The notes under the pieces: model-generated
Told to the model about the DNA's origin: nothing
Database searches by the model: none
What the model saw: the letters and a program-made list of their open reading frames with translations, nothing else
Source: Leifsonia shinshuensis
GTDB lineage: Bacteria; Actinomycetota; Actinomycetes; Actinomycetales; Microbacteriaceae
NCBI RefSeq assembly: GCF_014217625.1
Contig: NZ_CP043641.1
Coordinates: 2,418,001 to 2,482,000 of the forward strand
Length of the DNA stretch: 64,000 bases
Reading direction: 5' to 3'
Translations under genes and position numbers: made by a program
Shown here: piece by piece, positions 54,669 through 62,607 of the stretch
How the letters are laid out: each line of letters starts with the position of its first letter
How positions within the stretch are numbered: the stretch's first letter is position 1

Positions 54669-56111
54669 TCAGAAGGAGGCGTAGAGGCGCTTGAAGTGCT
54701 CTTCCAGGCCCTCCAGCGTCTTGCCCTTGGTCTCCGGCACGGCCACGCCGATGAACAGCAGCGCGAGCCCGGCCACGAAGGCGAAGAGCAGGAAGGTGCT
54801 GAACCCGAGCGCGCCGACCAGCGAGGGGAACGCGAACGAGATGATCGCATTCGTCACCCAGAGCACCAGCACAGCGAAGCCCATCGCGACGCCGCGCAGG
54901 CGCAGCGGGAAGATCTCCGAGAGCATCAGCCACGCAAGCGGGCCGATGGTGCCCTGCATCAGGCCGACGAAGAGCAGGATGCAGACGAGCAGCACCCAGG
55001 CGCGCACCGGGCTGTGCTGCGGCAGCACGATCCCGAAGACGCCGACGAGCAGATGCGCGACGAGGATGCCGGTGAAGCCGAACAGCATCATCCCGCGGCG
55101 GTTGAAGCGGTTGAGCAGGGGCAGCGCGATCAGCATGGCGATGATCGAGATGAGGCCGATCAGCACGTTGAACGTCAGCGCCGAGTTGCGGGTGAAGCCG
55201 GCCTGCTCCAGCACCTGCGTGCCGTAGTACTGCATGGAGTTGATGCCGGTCAGCTGCTGGAAGGCCGCGATGCCCATGCCGATCAGGATGAGCCGCTTGA
55301 TCCAGGGCTGGGATTTGATCTCGCCCCAGGCGCTGTAGTTCTCTGTCAGCTCGCGCTCGTCCTCGATCAGCTGGAGGATCTCGGCGTGCTCGGCGACGGC
55401 GCGCTGCTCGGTGCGCAGGGTCCGCAGAACCGCGAGCGCCTCGTCGGAGCGGCCCTTCAGCGCCAGCCAGCGCGGGCTCTCGGGCAGCCGGAGCATCCCG
55501 AAGAACAGCACGATCGCGGGGATGGCCGCGATCGTCAGCATGTACCGCCAGACCTCACCGTTGCTCCCCCACGCGTTGCCGATGATCGCGTTGAACAGGA
55601 AGGCGAGGAACTGGCCGCCGACGATCATCAGCTCGTTGCGGCTGACGAGCCCGCCGCGCTTCTCGAACGGGGCGACCTCGCCGAGGTAGACGGGGACGGT
55701 CACCGACGCGCCGCCGACCGCGAGGCCGAGGATGAAGCGGGCGCCGAGGAAGACTCCGTAGGTCGGGGCGAACGCGCTGGCGAGCGCTCCGATGAAGAAG
55801 ATGATCGCGAGCACGGTGATCGTCCGCTTGCGTCCGAACGAGTCGGCGATGCGACCGCCGACGAGCGCACCGAGCGCCGCCCCGATCAGCAGCAGGAAGG
55901 TGATCAGGCCTTCCTGGACCGCATTGAGGTGGAAGTAGTCGACGATGAAGCTGAGCGCGCCATTGAGCACACCGGTGTCGTAGCCGAACAGGAGACCGCC
56001 GAACGTCGCGATGACCGCGATCATGCCGACACGGCGGTTGTAGCGGCGGTCGTCGCCGAGCGGTGGGAGCGCCGACGTGGAGACGGTCGCCGTCGTAGGA
56101 ATGTGTGACAT
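54669..56111 (-). CDS. iolT: MFS sugar transporter, probable myo-inositol:proton symporter
   Basis: A 480-residue twelve-helix sugar porter. Signatures are FGGLLFGYDTGVLNGAL, GGRIADSFGRKRTI, PVYLGEVAPFEKRGGLVSRNEL, RLPESPRWL, GIAAFQQLTGINSMQYYG and the C-terminal PETKGKTLEGLEEHF. This set defines the IolT/GalP-type family; the inositol substrate is inferred from its place beside a complete inositol pathway. ATG 56111 with GGAAGG nine bases upstream. It has its own upstream operator copy at 56193. Confidence 0.94.
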   Translation of the reverse strand: MSHIPTTATVSTSALPPLGDDRRYNRRVGMIAVIATFGGLLFGYDTGVLNGALSFIVDYFHLNAVQEGLITFLLLIGAALGALVGGRIADSFGRKRTITVLAIIFFIGALASAFAPTYGVFLGARFILGLAVGGASVTVPVYLGEVAPFEKRGGLVSRNELMIVGGQFLAFLFNAIIGNAWGSNGEVWRYMLTIAAIPAIVLFFGMLRLPESPRWLALKGRSDEALAVLRTLRTEQRAVAEHAEILQLIEDERELTENYSAWGEIKSQPWIKRLILIGMGIAAFQQLTGINSMQYYGTQVLEQAGFTRNSALTFNVLIGLISIIAMLIALPLLNRFNRRGMMLFGFTGILVAHLLVGVFGIVLPQHSPVRAWVLLVCILLFVGLMQGTIGPLAWLMLSEIFPLRLRGVAMGFAVLVLWVTNAIISFAFPSLVGALGFSTFLLFAFVAGLALLFIGVAVPETKGKTLEGLEEHFKRLYASF

Positions 56112-56179
56112 CGCGTGAAGCCTTCCGGGTCTCTTCATCGAGCCCGCCGATCCGGGATGATTCGATCGGCAAGTCCTCT

Positions 56180-56205
56180 TGACAGGACAAACTATCAATC
56201 TGTCA
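56180..56205. promoter_or_regulatory. Candidate iol operator 2 (TATCAATCTGTCA with inverted TGACAG)
   Basis: TATCAATCTGTCA at 56193-56205. TGACAG (56180-56185) faces CTGTCA (56200-56205) as an inverted repeat 14 bp apart. It lies between the divergent transporter (start 56111) and tautomerase (start 56249) genes and could control both. TTGACA at 56179-56184 resembles a -35 element for the rightward gene. Confidence 0.6.
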
Positions 56206-56248
56206 CAATTGAGGCAACCCTTTCTTCCCGAGACACCTGGAGGACCCC

Positions 56249-56662
56249 ATGCCCCTCGTCCGCATCGAACTGCAGGAAGGCCGCGCACCGGCGGCCGTCA
56301 GAGCCATCGCCGACGCGGTGCACGGCGCCATCGTGAGCGAGTACTGCATCCCGGTGCGCGACCGGTTCCAGATCGTCACCGAGCGCCCGGCCGGGGCGAT
56401 CATCGCGGAGGACGCCGGGCTCGGCTTCGAGCGCAGCGACGGCGTGGTGGTCATCCAGATCTTCACGCAGCGCGGCAGGGAGGTCGCGGCCAAACAGAGC
56501 CTGTTCGCCGAGATCGCGCGGCGGCTCGGGGAGGTCGGCGTCGCCGGGGAGGACGTCTTCATCGGCTACGTCGAGAACGGGCCGGAGGACTGGTCGTTCG
56601 GCTTCGGGCGGTCGCAGTACCTGACCGGGGAGCTCGCCGTGCCGAGCGCGGCGGTGGCCTGA
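56249..56662 (+). CDS. Tautomerase-family protein
   Basis: A 137-residue protein whose start MPLVRIELQEGRAP places Pro2 for use as the N-terminal catalytic proline after Met removal. VHGAIVSEYCIPVRDRFQIVTERP and VVVIQIFTQRGREVAAKQSLF follow, with a conserved Arg, then EDVFIGYVENGPEDWSFG. It belongs to the 4-oxalocrotonate tautomerase superfamily, in the double-length group near YusQ/MIF-like proteins. Divergent from iolT and under the same operator region; a role in inositol metabolism is possible but unproven. Confidence 0.88.
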   Translation: MPLVRIELQEGRAPAAVRAIADAVHGAIVSEYCIPVRDRFQIVTERPAGAIIAEDAGLGFERSDGVVVIQIFTQRGREVAAKQSLFAEIARRLGEVGVAGEDVFIGYVENGPEDWSFGFGRSQYLTGELAVPSAAVA

Positions 56663-56702
56663 GCGGCGGCTGCCCGTGCGGTCCATGGCTCCGGCGCCCA
56701 GG

Positions 56703-58571
56703 TCAGGGCGCGGCGACGCTCGCCTGCAGGGCCCGGATGAGCGATTGCGCGTCGTACGGGCCGACGTGACGGCGGCCGTTGATGAAGAAGGTCGGCACGG
56801 CGGTGATGTCCATCGCCTCTGCGTCGAGCATGTCGTCGCGGACGCGCGCCGCGACCTCCGGCGAGGCCAGGTCGGCCTCGAAGCGCTCGAGGTCGAGGCC
56901 GAGGTCGGCGGCGCGGCGCATGATGTCCGACGGGAGCTGGTGCTCCTGATCGGCGAACAGGCTCCGCTCGAACTCGAAGAACTTCCCCTGCCGGGCGGCG
57001 GCCTCCGACGCCTCCGCCGCGGCGAGCGCGTTCGGATGGAACCGGGTCAGCGGGGCGTGCCGCCAGACGTAGCGGAGGTCGTCGCCGAGAACCTCGCGCA
57101 CCTCCCCCACCGAGCCGGTCGCCTTGAGGCAGAACCCGCACTGGAAGTCGCCGTACTCCACGATCGTGAACGGCGCCTTCGGGTCACCGAAGACGTGGTC
57201 CCGCTTCGGGTCGACCGGACGGACGAGCGTGAGCCCCATCTCCTCTTTCGGTCGGTGCGCGTCGGAGATGCGGAACAGGATCGTCGCGACGACGAACGCG
57301 ATCACGGTCGCCGCCAGCACGCCGACCCGCGCGGCGTTCTGCGCGTCCTGCCCGGGGATGGCGAGGTCCACGATGAAGAGCGAGATGGTGAAGCCGATCC
57401 CGCAGAGCGCGGCGCCGCCGGCCAGCCGGTCCACGGTGAGGCCCGGACCGAGCTCGCCGATGCGCAGCGCGCGCAGCAGCACGGTCGAGCCGAAGACGCC
57501 GACGAACTTGCCGACCACGAGCCCGGCGACCACGCCCCACGCCAGCGGCGAGACGACCGCGCCGACCAGGATGTCGCCGTTCAGCCGCACCCCTGCATTG
57601 GCGAGCGCGAAGAGCGGAAGCACCACGTACGCGACGTACGGCGACCAGGCTGACTGCAGCCGCTCGTTGATCGAGATGGACTCCCGGAGGCTGTTGGCGG
57701 CGGCGCGGGCGTACTCGGTGTTCGGCGACTGGCGGAACGTCCTGGCCAGGTCGAGCGCGTGCTCCACGTCCCGCCGGTTGGGCCGGTAGACCGGGATGAG
57801 CAGGGCGATCGCGACGCCGGCGAGCGTCGGGTGCACGCCCGAGGCGAGGAACGCCAGCCAGACGACGACCGCGAGCGTCGCGTAGACCGGGCCGCGCCCG
57901 CTGGGGAGGTAGCGCGTGAAGTACACGACCACCAGCCCGACCGCCGCGACGATCAGCGGCACCGGGTTGAAGTCCTTCGTGTAGACGAGCGCGATGATGC
58001 TCAGCGCGCCGATGTCGTCCACCACGGCGAGCGCGAGCAGGAACACCCGCAGCCGGCCGACGGCGCGCGGCCCGATCAGCGCGAGGCCGCCGACCAGGAA
58101 CGCGGTGTCCGTCGAGATGACGACCCCCCACGCGTTCGCGTGCCCGGTCCCCATCGTGAACATCACGAAGATGAGCGCGGGCACCGCCAGCCCGGCCACG
58201 GCCGCGACCACCGGGACCACGGCGCGCGACCAGCTGGTCAGCTCCCCGATCGCGAACTCGCGCCGCACCTCCAGTCCGACGGTGAAGAAGAAGAGCGCCA
58301 TGAGCGCGTCGTTGACGAGCGCGTGCAGCGTGAACTCGAGGTGGAGGTCGCCGAGCCCGAGGGTGAGCTGCGTCTCCCAGAAGTGCTCGTAGCCGGTGAA
58401 GGAGATGTTCGCCCACACGATGGCGACGAGGGTCGCGAGCAGCAGGAGCAGCGCGCCGATGCGGCTGCGACCCATCGCGCGGAACCGCTGGGCCAGCGTG
58501 GGCCGCCGGTCGCGGGAGGCGCCGACGGCCTCCGGATCCGGCGAGCGCTGGATCAGGGTCAGGTTCGTCAT
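56703..58571 (-). CDS. nhaA: Na+/H+ antiporter NhaA fused to a DsbA-like thioredoxin domain
   Basis: A 622-residue fusion. Residues about 1-440 form NhaA, with LMALFFFTVGLEVRREFAIGEL, the DxD-type region AVVDDIGALSIIALVYTKD holding the ion-binding Asp pair, HPTLAGVAIALLIPVYRP and LCGIGFTISLFIVDLAIPG. Residues about 455-622 form a DsbA-like domain with the redox motif CGFC at about 477-480 (IVEYGDFQCGFCLKATG) and a cis-Pro region AVPTFFINGRRHVG. This fusion is known in actinobacteria. ATG 58571. The 131-nt region before it carries a structured RNA. Confidence 0.95.
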   Translation of the reverse strand: MTNLTLIQRSPDPEAVGASRDRRPTLAQRFRAMGRSRIGALLLLLATLVAIVWANISFTGYEHFWETQLTLGLGDLHLEFTLHALVNDALMALFFFTVGLEVRREFAIGELTSWSRAVVPVVAAVAGLAVPALIFVMFTMGTGHANAWGVVISTDTAFLVGGLALIGPRAVGRLRVFLLALAVVDDIGALSIIALVYTKDFNPVPLIVAAVGLVVVYFTRYLPSGRGPVYATLAVVVWLAFLASGVHPTLAGVAIALLIPVYRPNRRDVEHALDLARTFRQSPNTEYARAAANSLRESISINERLQSAWSPYVAYVVLPLFALANAGVRLNGDILVGAVVSPLAWGVVAGLVVGKFVGVFGSTVLLRALRIGELGPGLTVDRLAGGAALCGIGFTISLFIVDLAIPGQDAQNAARVGVLAATVIAFVVATILFRISDAHRPKEEMGLTLVRPVDPKRDHVFGDPKAPFTIVEYGDFQCGFCLKATGSVGEVREVLGDDLRYVWRHAPLTRFHPNALAAAEASEAAARQGKFFEFERSLFADQEHQLPSDIMRRAADLGLDLERFEADLASPEVAARVRDDMLDAEAMDITAVPTFFINGRRHVGPYDAQSLIRALQASVAAP

Positions 58572-58702
58572 GGTCCATCTCAGCGCGTTCGGCGCGAGAG
58601 CGCCAGACCCCCGAGGGTTCGGGAGGACGGTGTGGTGGAGGACTCTGGAAATCGAACCAGACAAGTCGCCCCGATAGGCGAGTCCCCCGCGATCACTCCA
58701 CC
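58572..58702 (-). ncRNA. Structured 5' leader of nhaA, candidate riboswitch
   Basis: Read leftward from 58702, GGTGGAG (58702-58696) pairs with CTCCACC (58640-58634). Inside is a three-way junction: GGAC pairs with GTCC (closing stem), TCGCC/GGCGA forms a hairpin with a TATCGG loop, and TCTGG/CCAGA forms a second with a TTCGATTT loop, joined by a 4-nt linker CTTG. Two more hairpins follow before the start codon (CCCGA-ACCC-TCGGG and GGCGC-TCTC-GCGCC). I cannot match it to a named Rfam family from memory. Confidence 0.5.
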
Positions 58703-59593
58703 TTACGCGTTCGAGCGCTCGGCCGTGGTCTGCTGGCCCCCGGTCTCCTCCGCCGTGTCCGCCAGCGATCCCAGCAGCCGCAGCTTGTCCGCGTCCGCCT
58801 CCGTGGCGGCGTGATAGAGCACGAGCACGATCCCGTCGGTGCCGGTGACCTGCAGTTTCTCGCGGTGCACGGTGAGCGGCCCGACCTGGGGATGCTGGAA
58901 GGCGAAGGTCGCGCCCTGGCGTTCGCGGACGTCGTGCCGGCTCCACAGCCTCCGGAACACCGGGCTCGCGATCGACAGCTCGCCGACCAGCTCGACCACG
59001 CGCGCGTCGTCGGCGTCGGCCCCGACCGAGCGCCGGAAGCCCGCGAGCAGCACGGCCGAGGCGGCCTCCCAGTCCGGGAAGAGCGCCTGCTCCGCGGGAT
59101 CGAGGAAGACGTCGCGCATCCGGTTGCGTCCGGGCGCCAGCCGCGGCGACAGGGCGGACGCGAGGGAGTTGGCCGCCAGCACGTCCAGGTAGCGGCCCTC
59201 CACGAACGCCGGGAACGGCAGCTGCGGCACGAGGGAGGCCAGGCTCTCGGGGAGCGTCTCCGCGCGAGGGCGGCGCGGGCGGCGCGGGCGGCGCGGCGTC
59301 CGGTCGCTGTCCGGCAGCCCGAGCAGGTAGCCGGTCGCCTCGTCGTCCAGCTGAAGCACGCGTGCGATCGAGCGGAGCACCTGCCCGGACGGGTTGCGGT
59401 CGCGCCCCTGCTCCAGCCGCAGGTAGTACTCGGCGCTGATGCCGGAGAGCATCGCGACCTCCTCGCGCCGGAGGCCGGCCACCCGGCGCGTGCCGAGCAC
59501 GGGGATGCCGACGCTCTCCGGCGAGACCAGCTCGCGGCGGGCGCGCAGGAACTCTCCCAGCAGGTTGCCGGGGCCGTCCGTCTCAGCGTTCAT
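58703..59593 (-). CDS. XRE-family regulator with MmyB-like ligand domain
   Basis: A 296-residue protein. The N-terminal helix-turn-helix contains LGTRRVAGLRREEVAMLSG followed by ISAEYYLRLEQGRDRNPS, the strict signature of the actinobacterial MmyB group. An RRPRRPRRP linker encoded by 9-bp repeats near 59273-59303 follows. The C-terminal MLTR-like ligand domain contains FPAFVEGRYLDVLAANSLASAL and GPLTVHREKLQVTGTDGIVLVLYHA. It is divergent from the SDR-type reductase gene, which it probably represses or activates. Its TAA directly abuts the nhaA leader. Confidence 0.93.
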   Translation of the reverse strand: MNAETDGPGNLLGEFLRARRELVSPESVGIPVLGTRRVAGLRREEVAMLSGISAEYYLRLEQGRDRNPSGQVLRSIARVLQLDDEATGYLLGLPDSDRTPRRPRRPRRPRAETLPESLASLVPQLPFPAFVEGRYLDVLAANSLASALSPRLAPGRNRMRDVFLDPAEQALFPDWEAASAVLLAGFRRSVGADADDARVVELVGELSIASPVFRRLWSRHDVRERQGATFAFQHPQVGPLTVHREKLQVTGTDGIVLVLYHAATEADADKLRLLGSLADTAEETGGQQTTAERSNA

Positions 59594-59726
59594 GCCGTCC
59601 ACGCTACGCGGACGCGGGCGGTCGAGGCTGTCCCTGCCACTACCAGTGTCGGCAGGGGCCTGGATGCCTCCGGCGTGCGGGGGAACCATCGAAGGGTCAG
59701 CACCCGACCAACCGAAAGGACCGAGC

Positions 59727-60758
59727 ATGGCCCCCCAGCGCATCCTCGTCACCGGTGGCTCCGGCTTCATCGCCGGGCACATCATCCTCCAGCTCCTCGG
59801 CAGCGGCCACGACGTCCGCGCCACGATCCGCTCGCTCGACCGGGAGGACGCTGCGCGCGCCGCCCTGGCCGAGGCCGGGATGACGGACGGCGACGCCCTG
59901 CACTTCGTCGCGGCTGACCTCATGGACGACGCCGGCTGGGCCGACGCTGTCGCCGGCGTCGACGCGGTCCTGCACGTCGCGTCGCCCGTGCACCTCGGGC
60001 CGGTGGAGGACGAGGACGACGTGATCGTCCCGGCGCGGGAGGGCACCCTGCGCGTGCTGCGCGCCGCCCGCGACGCGGGAGTCCCGCGCGTCGTGCTCAC
60101 CTCCGCCTTCCACGCCGTCGGGTTCGGGCATCCGCCCCTCGACCGCGCGTTCACGGAGGCCGACTGGTCGCCGCTCGACGGGCCGGGGATGGACGCCTAC
60201 GGCCGCAGCAAGGTGCTCGCCGAGCGCGCGGCGTGGGAGCTGCTCGACGGCGACGGCACCGAGCTCGTCACGATCCTCCCTGTCGCGGTCGTCGGCCCGC
60301 TCATCGGCACCGGCCTCTCGGGCGCGAACCACCTCGTGCGGCGCGTCCTCACCGGGGAGATGGCCGCATACCCGGACTTCGCCGTCCCGTTCGTGGATGT
60401 GCGGGATGTCGCCGCCGCGCACGTCGCGGCGATCACCGCGGAGGGCGCGGCGGGCGAGCGCTTCCTGCTCGCGTCGCAGGAGGACGCCGTGCCGCTCGCG
60501 GAGGTCGGCGCGGTGCTCCGCGACAGGCTCGGCGAGCGCGCGGGCCGGGTGCCCGCGGCGACGGCGCTGCTCCCGGATGAGGCGGTGCGCGCCGCGGCGG
60601 AGGCGAACCCGGGGATGCGGTCGATGGCGGCCGAGCTCGGGTACCGCAAGAAGGTGTCCAGCGAGAAGGCGCGGCGCGTGCTCGGGTTCGAGCCGCGGCC
60701 GTGGCAGGAGGCGGTGGTGTCCGCCGCGGAGAGCATGCTCGCGAAGGGCGTGGCCTGA
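59727..60758 (+). CDS. NAD(P)-dependent extended SDR (aldehyde/ketone reductase-like)
   Basis: A 343-residue extended short-chain dehydrogenase. Cofactor motif ILVTGGSGFIAGHIILQLL, then HVASPVHLG, the Ser region RVVLTSAFHAVG and the catalytic YGRSK motif in GMDAYGRSKVLAERAAWEL. The family resembles dihydroflavonol-4-reductase-like and yeast Gre2-like carbonyl reductases. GAAAGGA lies seven bases before ATG 59727. Divergent from the XRE/MmyB regulator, its likely controller. Convergent with the SARP-like gene. Confidence 0.92.
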   Translation: MAPQRILVTGGSGFIAGHIILQLLGSGHDVRATIRSLDREDAARAALAEAGMTDGDALHFVAADLMDDAGWADAVAGVDAVLHVASPVHLGPVEDEDDVIVPAREGTLRVLRAARDAGVPRVVLTSAFHAVGFGHPPLDRAFTEADWSPLDGPGMDAYGRSKVLAERAAWELLDGDGTELVTILPVAVVGPLIGTGLSGANHLVRRVLTGEMAAYPDFAVPFVDVRDVAAAHVAAITAEGAAGERFLLASQEDAVPLAEVGAVLRDRLGERAGRVPAATALLPDEAVRAAAEANPGMRSMAAELGYRKKVSSEKARRVLGFEPRPWQEAVVSAAESMLAKGVA

Positions 60759-60765
60759 CGCGCAC

Positions 60766-61521
60766 TCACGGTTCCACGAGCAGCGACGCGTAGAGCTGCT
60801 GCGTGGCCGGGCTCGGCGAGACGCCGAGCTCGTCCCGCAGCAGCGTGCGGAGTTCGCCGTAGACCGCGACCGCCGCCCCGACGTCGCCCTGCTGCCGCAG
60901 CGCCCGCATGAGCACCTGGTAGCCGGTCTCGCGCAGCGGGGCGACCGCGACCAGGCGACGCCCCGTGCGGACGGCGCCGGGCAGTTCCGTGCCTCCCATC
61001 TCCAGCGTCGAGACCGCGTACGCCTCCAGCGCGCGCACCAGGATGTCGGCGAGAGCACGGCGCTCCTCCTCGATCCAGCCGGCCTCCTCGCCGGGCAGGA
61101 ACTCCCGCTGCGCGACGAGCATCGCGCCGATCGCGGGACCCCAGGCCGCCGCCCAGTGCCCGAGGGCCACCTGCGACTCGGCGCGATGCACGGCCTGCTC
61201 CGCCCACTCCACGTCCACGTGGGCGTCCTCCCCCAGCGCCAGCCGCAGCGCCGACCGGCCCTCCAGCGCGTCAGGTCCGAGCAGCCGGCGCAGCTTGGAC
61301 ACCAGCGGGTTCAGGCCGGCGCCGTGCTCGGTCACCGCGTCCGGCCAGACCGCCTCGGCCAGCTCCTCCCGCGTGCACGGCCGGTGCCGGTTGAGCACGA
61401 GGTACGCGAACAGCAGACGTCCCTGTCGCCCGGGGAGGCCGGCCTCCAGCCGCTCACCCGCGCGCTCGAGGTGCAGGGTCCCGCACAGCTGCACCCGGAC
61501 TCCACCGGACGCCAACGTCAT
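60766..61521 (-). CDS. SARP/BTAD-type transcriptional activator
   Basis: A 251-residue regulator. The N-terminal OmpR-like DNA-binding domain contains VQLCGTLHLERAGERLEAGLPG, RLLFAYLVLNRHRPCTREELAEAVWP and NPLVSKLRRLLGPDAL. The C-terminal bacterial transcriptional activator domain (BTAD) contains WAEQAVHRAESQVALGH, ALADILVRALEAYA, VAPLRETGYQVLMRALRQQGD and LLRDELGVSPSPATQQLYASLL. This is the compact AfsR/SARP arrangement without ATPase. ATG 61521 is taken. Three direct repeats spaced 11 bp overlap its start and face the rightward genes. Confidence 0.93.
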   Translation of the reverse strand: MTLASGGVRVQLCGTLHLERAGERLEAGLPGRQGRLLFAYLVLNRHRPCTREELAEAVWPDAVTEHGAGLNPLVSKLRRLLGPDALEGRSALRLALGEDAHVDVEWAEQAVHRAESQVALGHWAAAWGPAIGAMLVAQREFLPGEEAGWIEEERRALADILVRALEAYAVSTLEMGGTELPGAVRTGRRLVAVAPLRETGYQVLMRALRQQGDVGAAVAVYGELRTLLRDELGVSPSPATQQLYASLLVEP

Positions 61522-61554
61522 GCCAACATTCTGCCAACGGGCACTGCGTAGAAC
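61511..61554 (+). promoter_or_regulatory. SARP box: three GCCAAC direct repeats with a -10 element
   Basis: GCCAAC at 61511-61516, 61522-61527 and 61533-61538, exactly 11 bp apart, followed 10 bp later by TAGAAC (61549-61554) as a -10. SARP proteins are known to bind direct repeats of about 11-bp period close to the -10. Arrangement and direction fit activation of the rightward DUF1059-rhodanese genes by the adjacent regulator. The first repeat lies in codons 2-4 of the SARP gene itself. Confidence 0.7.
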
Positions 61555-61570
61555 GATGAGGGAGGACGAG

Positions 61571-61729
61571 ATGACCAGGATCATCCGGTGCGAATGCGGC
61601 TACATCGCCCGCGGCGAGACCGACGCCGAGGTCGTCGACGACATCAGCGCCCACATGAGGTCCGACCATCCTGCCCTCTTCCAGGCAGTCGCGCGGGAGG
61701 ACCTGCTCGGCTGGATCCAATTGGAGTGA
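61571..61729 (+). CDS. DUF1059-family small protein
   Basis: A 52-residue protein: IIRCECGYIARGETDAEVVDD, then ISAHMRSDHPALFQAVAREDLL. CxC plus the AHMRSDHP His pair is the layout of the DUF1059 family and suggests a metal site. GGAGG lies five bases before ATG 61571; an in-frame ATG at 61556 lies closer to the promoter. With a start of transcription near 61561 its mRNA leader would be very short. It is followed after 17 nt by the rhodanese gene. Confidence 0.85.
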   Translation: MTRIIRCECGYIARGETDAEVVDDISAHMRSDHPALFQAVAREDLLGWIQLE

Positions 61730-61746
61730 GCCGCAAGGAGGCCACC

Positions 61747-62592
61747 ATGAGCTCCACCACCATCACCGCAAGCCGATCGGATGTTCGCGAAGACGTCCCT
61801 CTCGTCGGGCCCGACTGGCTCGAATCCCACCTCGCGGACCCCGGTGTCCGCGTCATCGAAGTGGACGTGAACGCCACCGCCTACGCGTCGGGCCACCTGC
61901 CCGGCGCCGTGCTCTGGAACCCGTACGCCGACCTCAAAGGCCCGGACTACCGGCCGGTCGGCGCCGATGCCGTCCGCGACCTGTTCGAACGCTCCGGCAT
62001 CGCCCCGGACACGACCGTCGTGTTCTACGGCTACGCCCCGTCGCTCGGATTCTGGCTGATGAAGCTCTTCCGGCACGCGGACGTGCGCATCCTCGACACC
62101 TCGCGCGCGATCTGGCAGGAGGCCGGCCGGCCGTGGACGACGGACCTGCCCGAGGTCACGCCCTCCCGTTATCCGCTGGCCGCCCCGGACGACTCGCTCC
62201 GCGCGACCGCCGCGGACGTGCGCGCGGCGATCGGGCGTCGCGGCACCACGATCGTGGACGCCCGCAGCGGCAGCGAGTACAGCGGCGAGCGGTTCTGGCC
62301 ATCGGGGACTCCCGAGCCCGGCGGGCGGGCCGGCCACGTGCCGTCGGCGGTGAATGTGGACGCCGTGGGCGTCTTCGACGAGCGGGGACGGTTCCGCGAC
62401 CGCGAGACCCTGGCGCGGATGTTCGCGGGCGCGGTCGACCAGGGCGACGCGGCGATCACCTACTGCACGATCGGCAACCGCGCCTCCGCCGAGTGGTTCG
62501 CGCTGCGCTACCTGCTCGGGCACGAGAGCGCCCGCGTCTACGACGGGTCGTGGGCGGAGTGGGGGCACGATCCGGACACGCCGATCGCGTGA
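61747..62592 (+). CDS. Thiosulfate/3-mercaptopyruvate sulfurtransferase (tandem rhodanese)
   Basis: A 281-residue protein with two rhodanese domains. The N-terminal domain contains LVGPDWLESHLADPGVRVIEVD, YASGHLPGAVLWN and TTVVFYGYAPSLGFWLMKL, and is inactive (Gly-Tyr instead of Cys). The C-terminal domain contains TIVDARSGSEYSGERF, GRAGHVPSAVNVDA and the active-site Cys loop AITYCTIGNRASAEWFAL, then YDGSWAEWG. It transfers sulfane sulfur to cyanide or thiols. GGAGG precedes ATG 61747. Expected to be co-transcribed with the DUF1059 gene from the SARP box. Confidence 0.94.
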   Translation: MSSTTITASRSDVREDVPLVGPDWLESHLADPGVRVIEVDVNATAYASGHLPGAVLWNPYADLKGPDYRPVGADAVRDLFERSGIAPDTTVVFYGYAPSLGFWLMKLFRHADVRILDTSRAIWQEAGRPWTTDLPEVTPSRYPLAAPDDSLRATAADVRAAIGRRGTTIVDARSGSEYSGERFWPSGTPEPGGRAGHVPSAVNVDAVGVFDERGRFRDRETLARMFAGAVDQGDAAITYCTIGNRASAEWFALRYLLGHESARVYDGSWAEWGHDPDTPIA

Positions 62593-62607
62593 CGCGGATC
62601 GCCCGCG

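Noticed and set aside
58634..58702. A tRNA gene on the minus strand (7-bp outer stem, GGTTCGATT-like loop)
   Set aside because: No proper anticodon arm or D arm fits, the would-be T loop has eight bases and the distances between stems do not match any tRNA class.
61747..62592. Sulfurtransferase being defective because the first rhodanese domain lacks Cys
   Set aside because: Tandem rhodaneses normally have an inactive first domain; the catalytic Cys loop of the second domain is intact.
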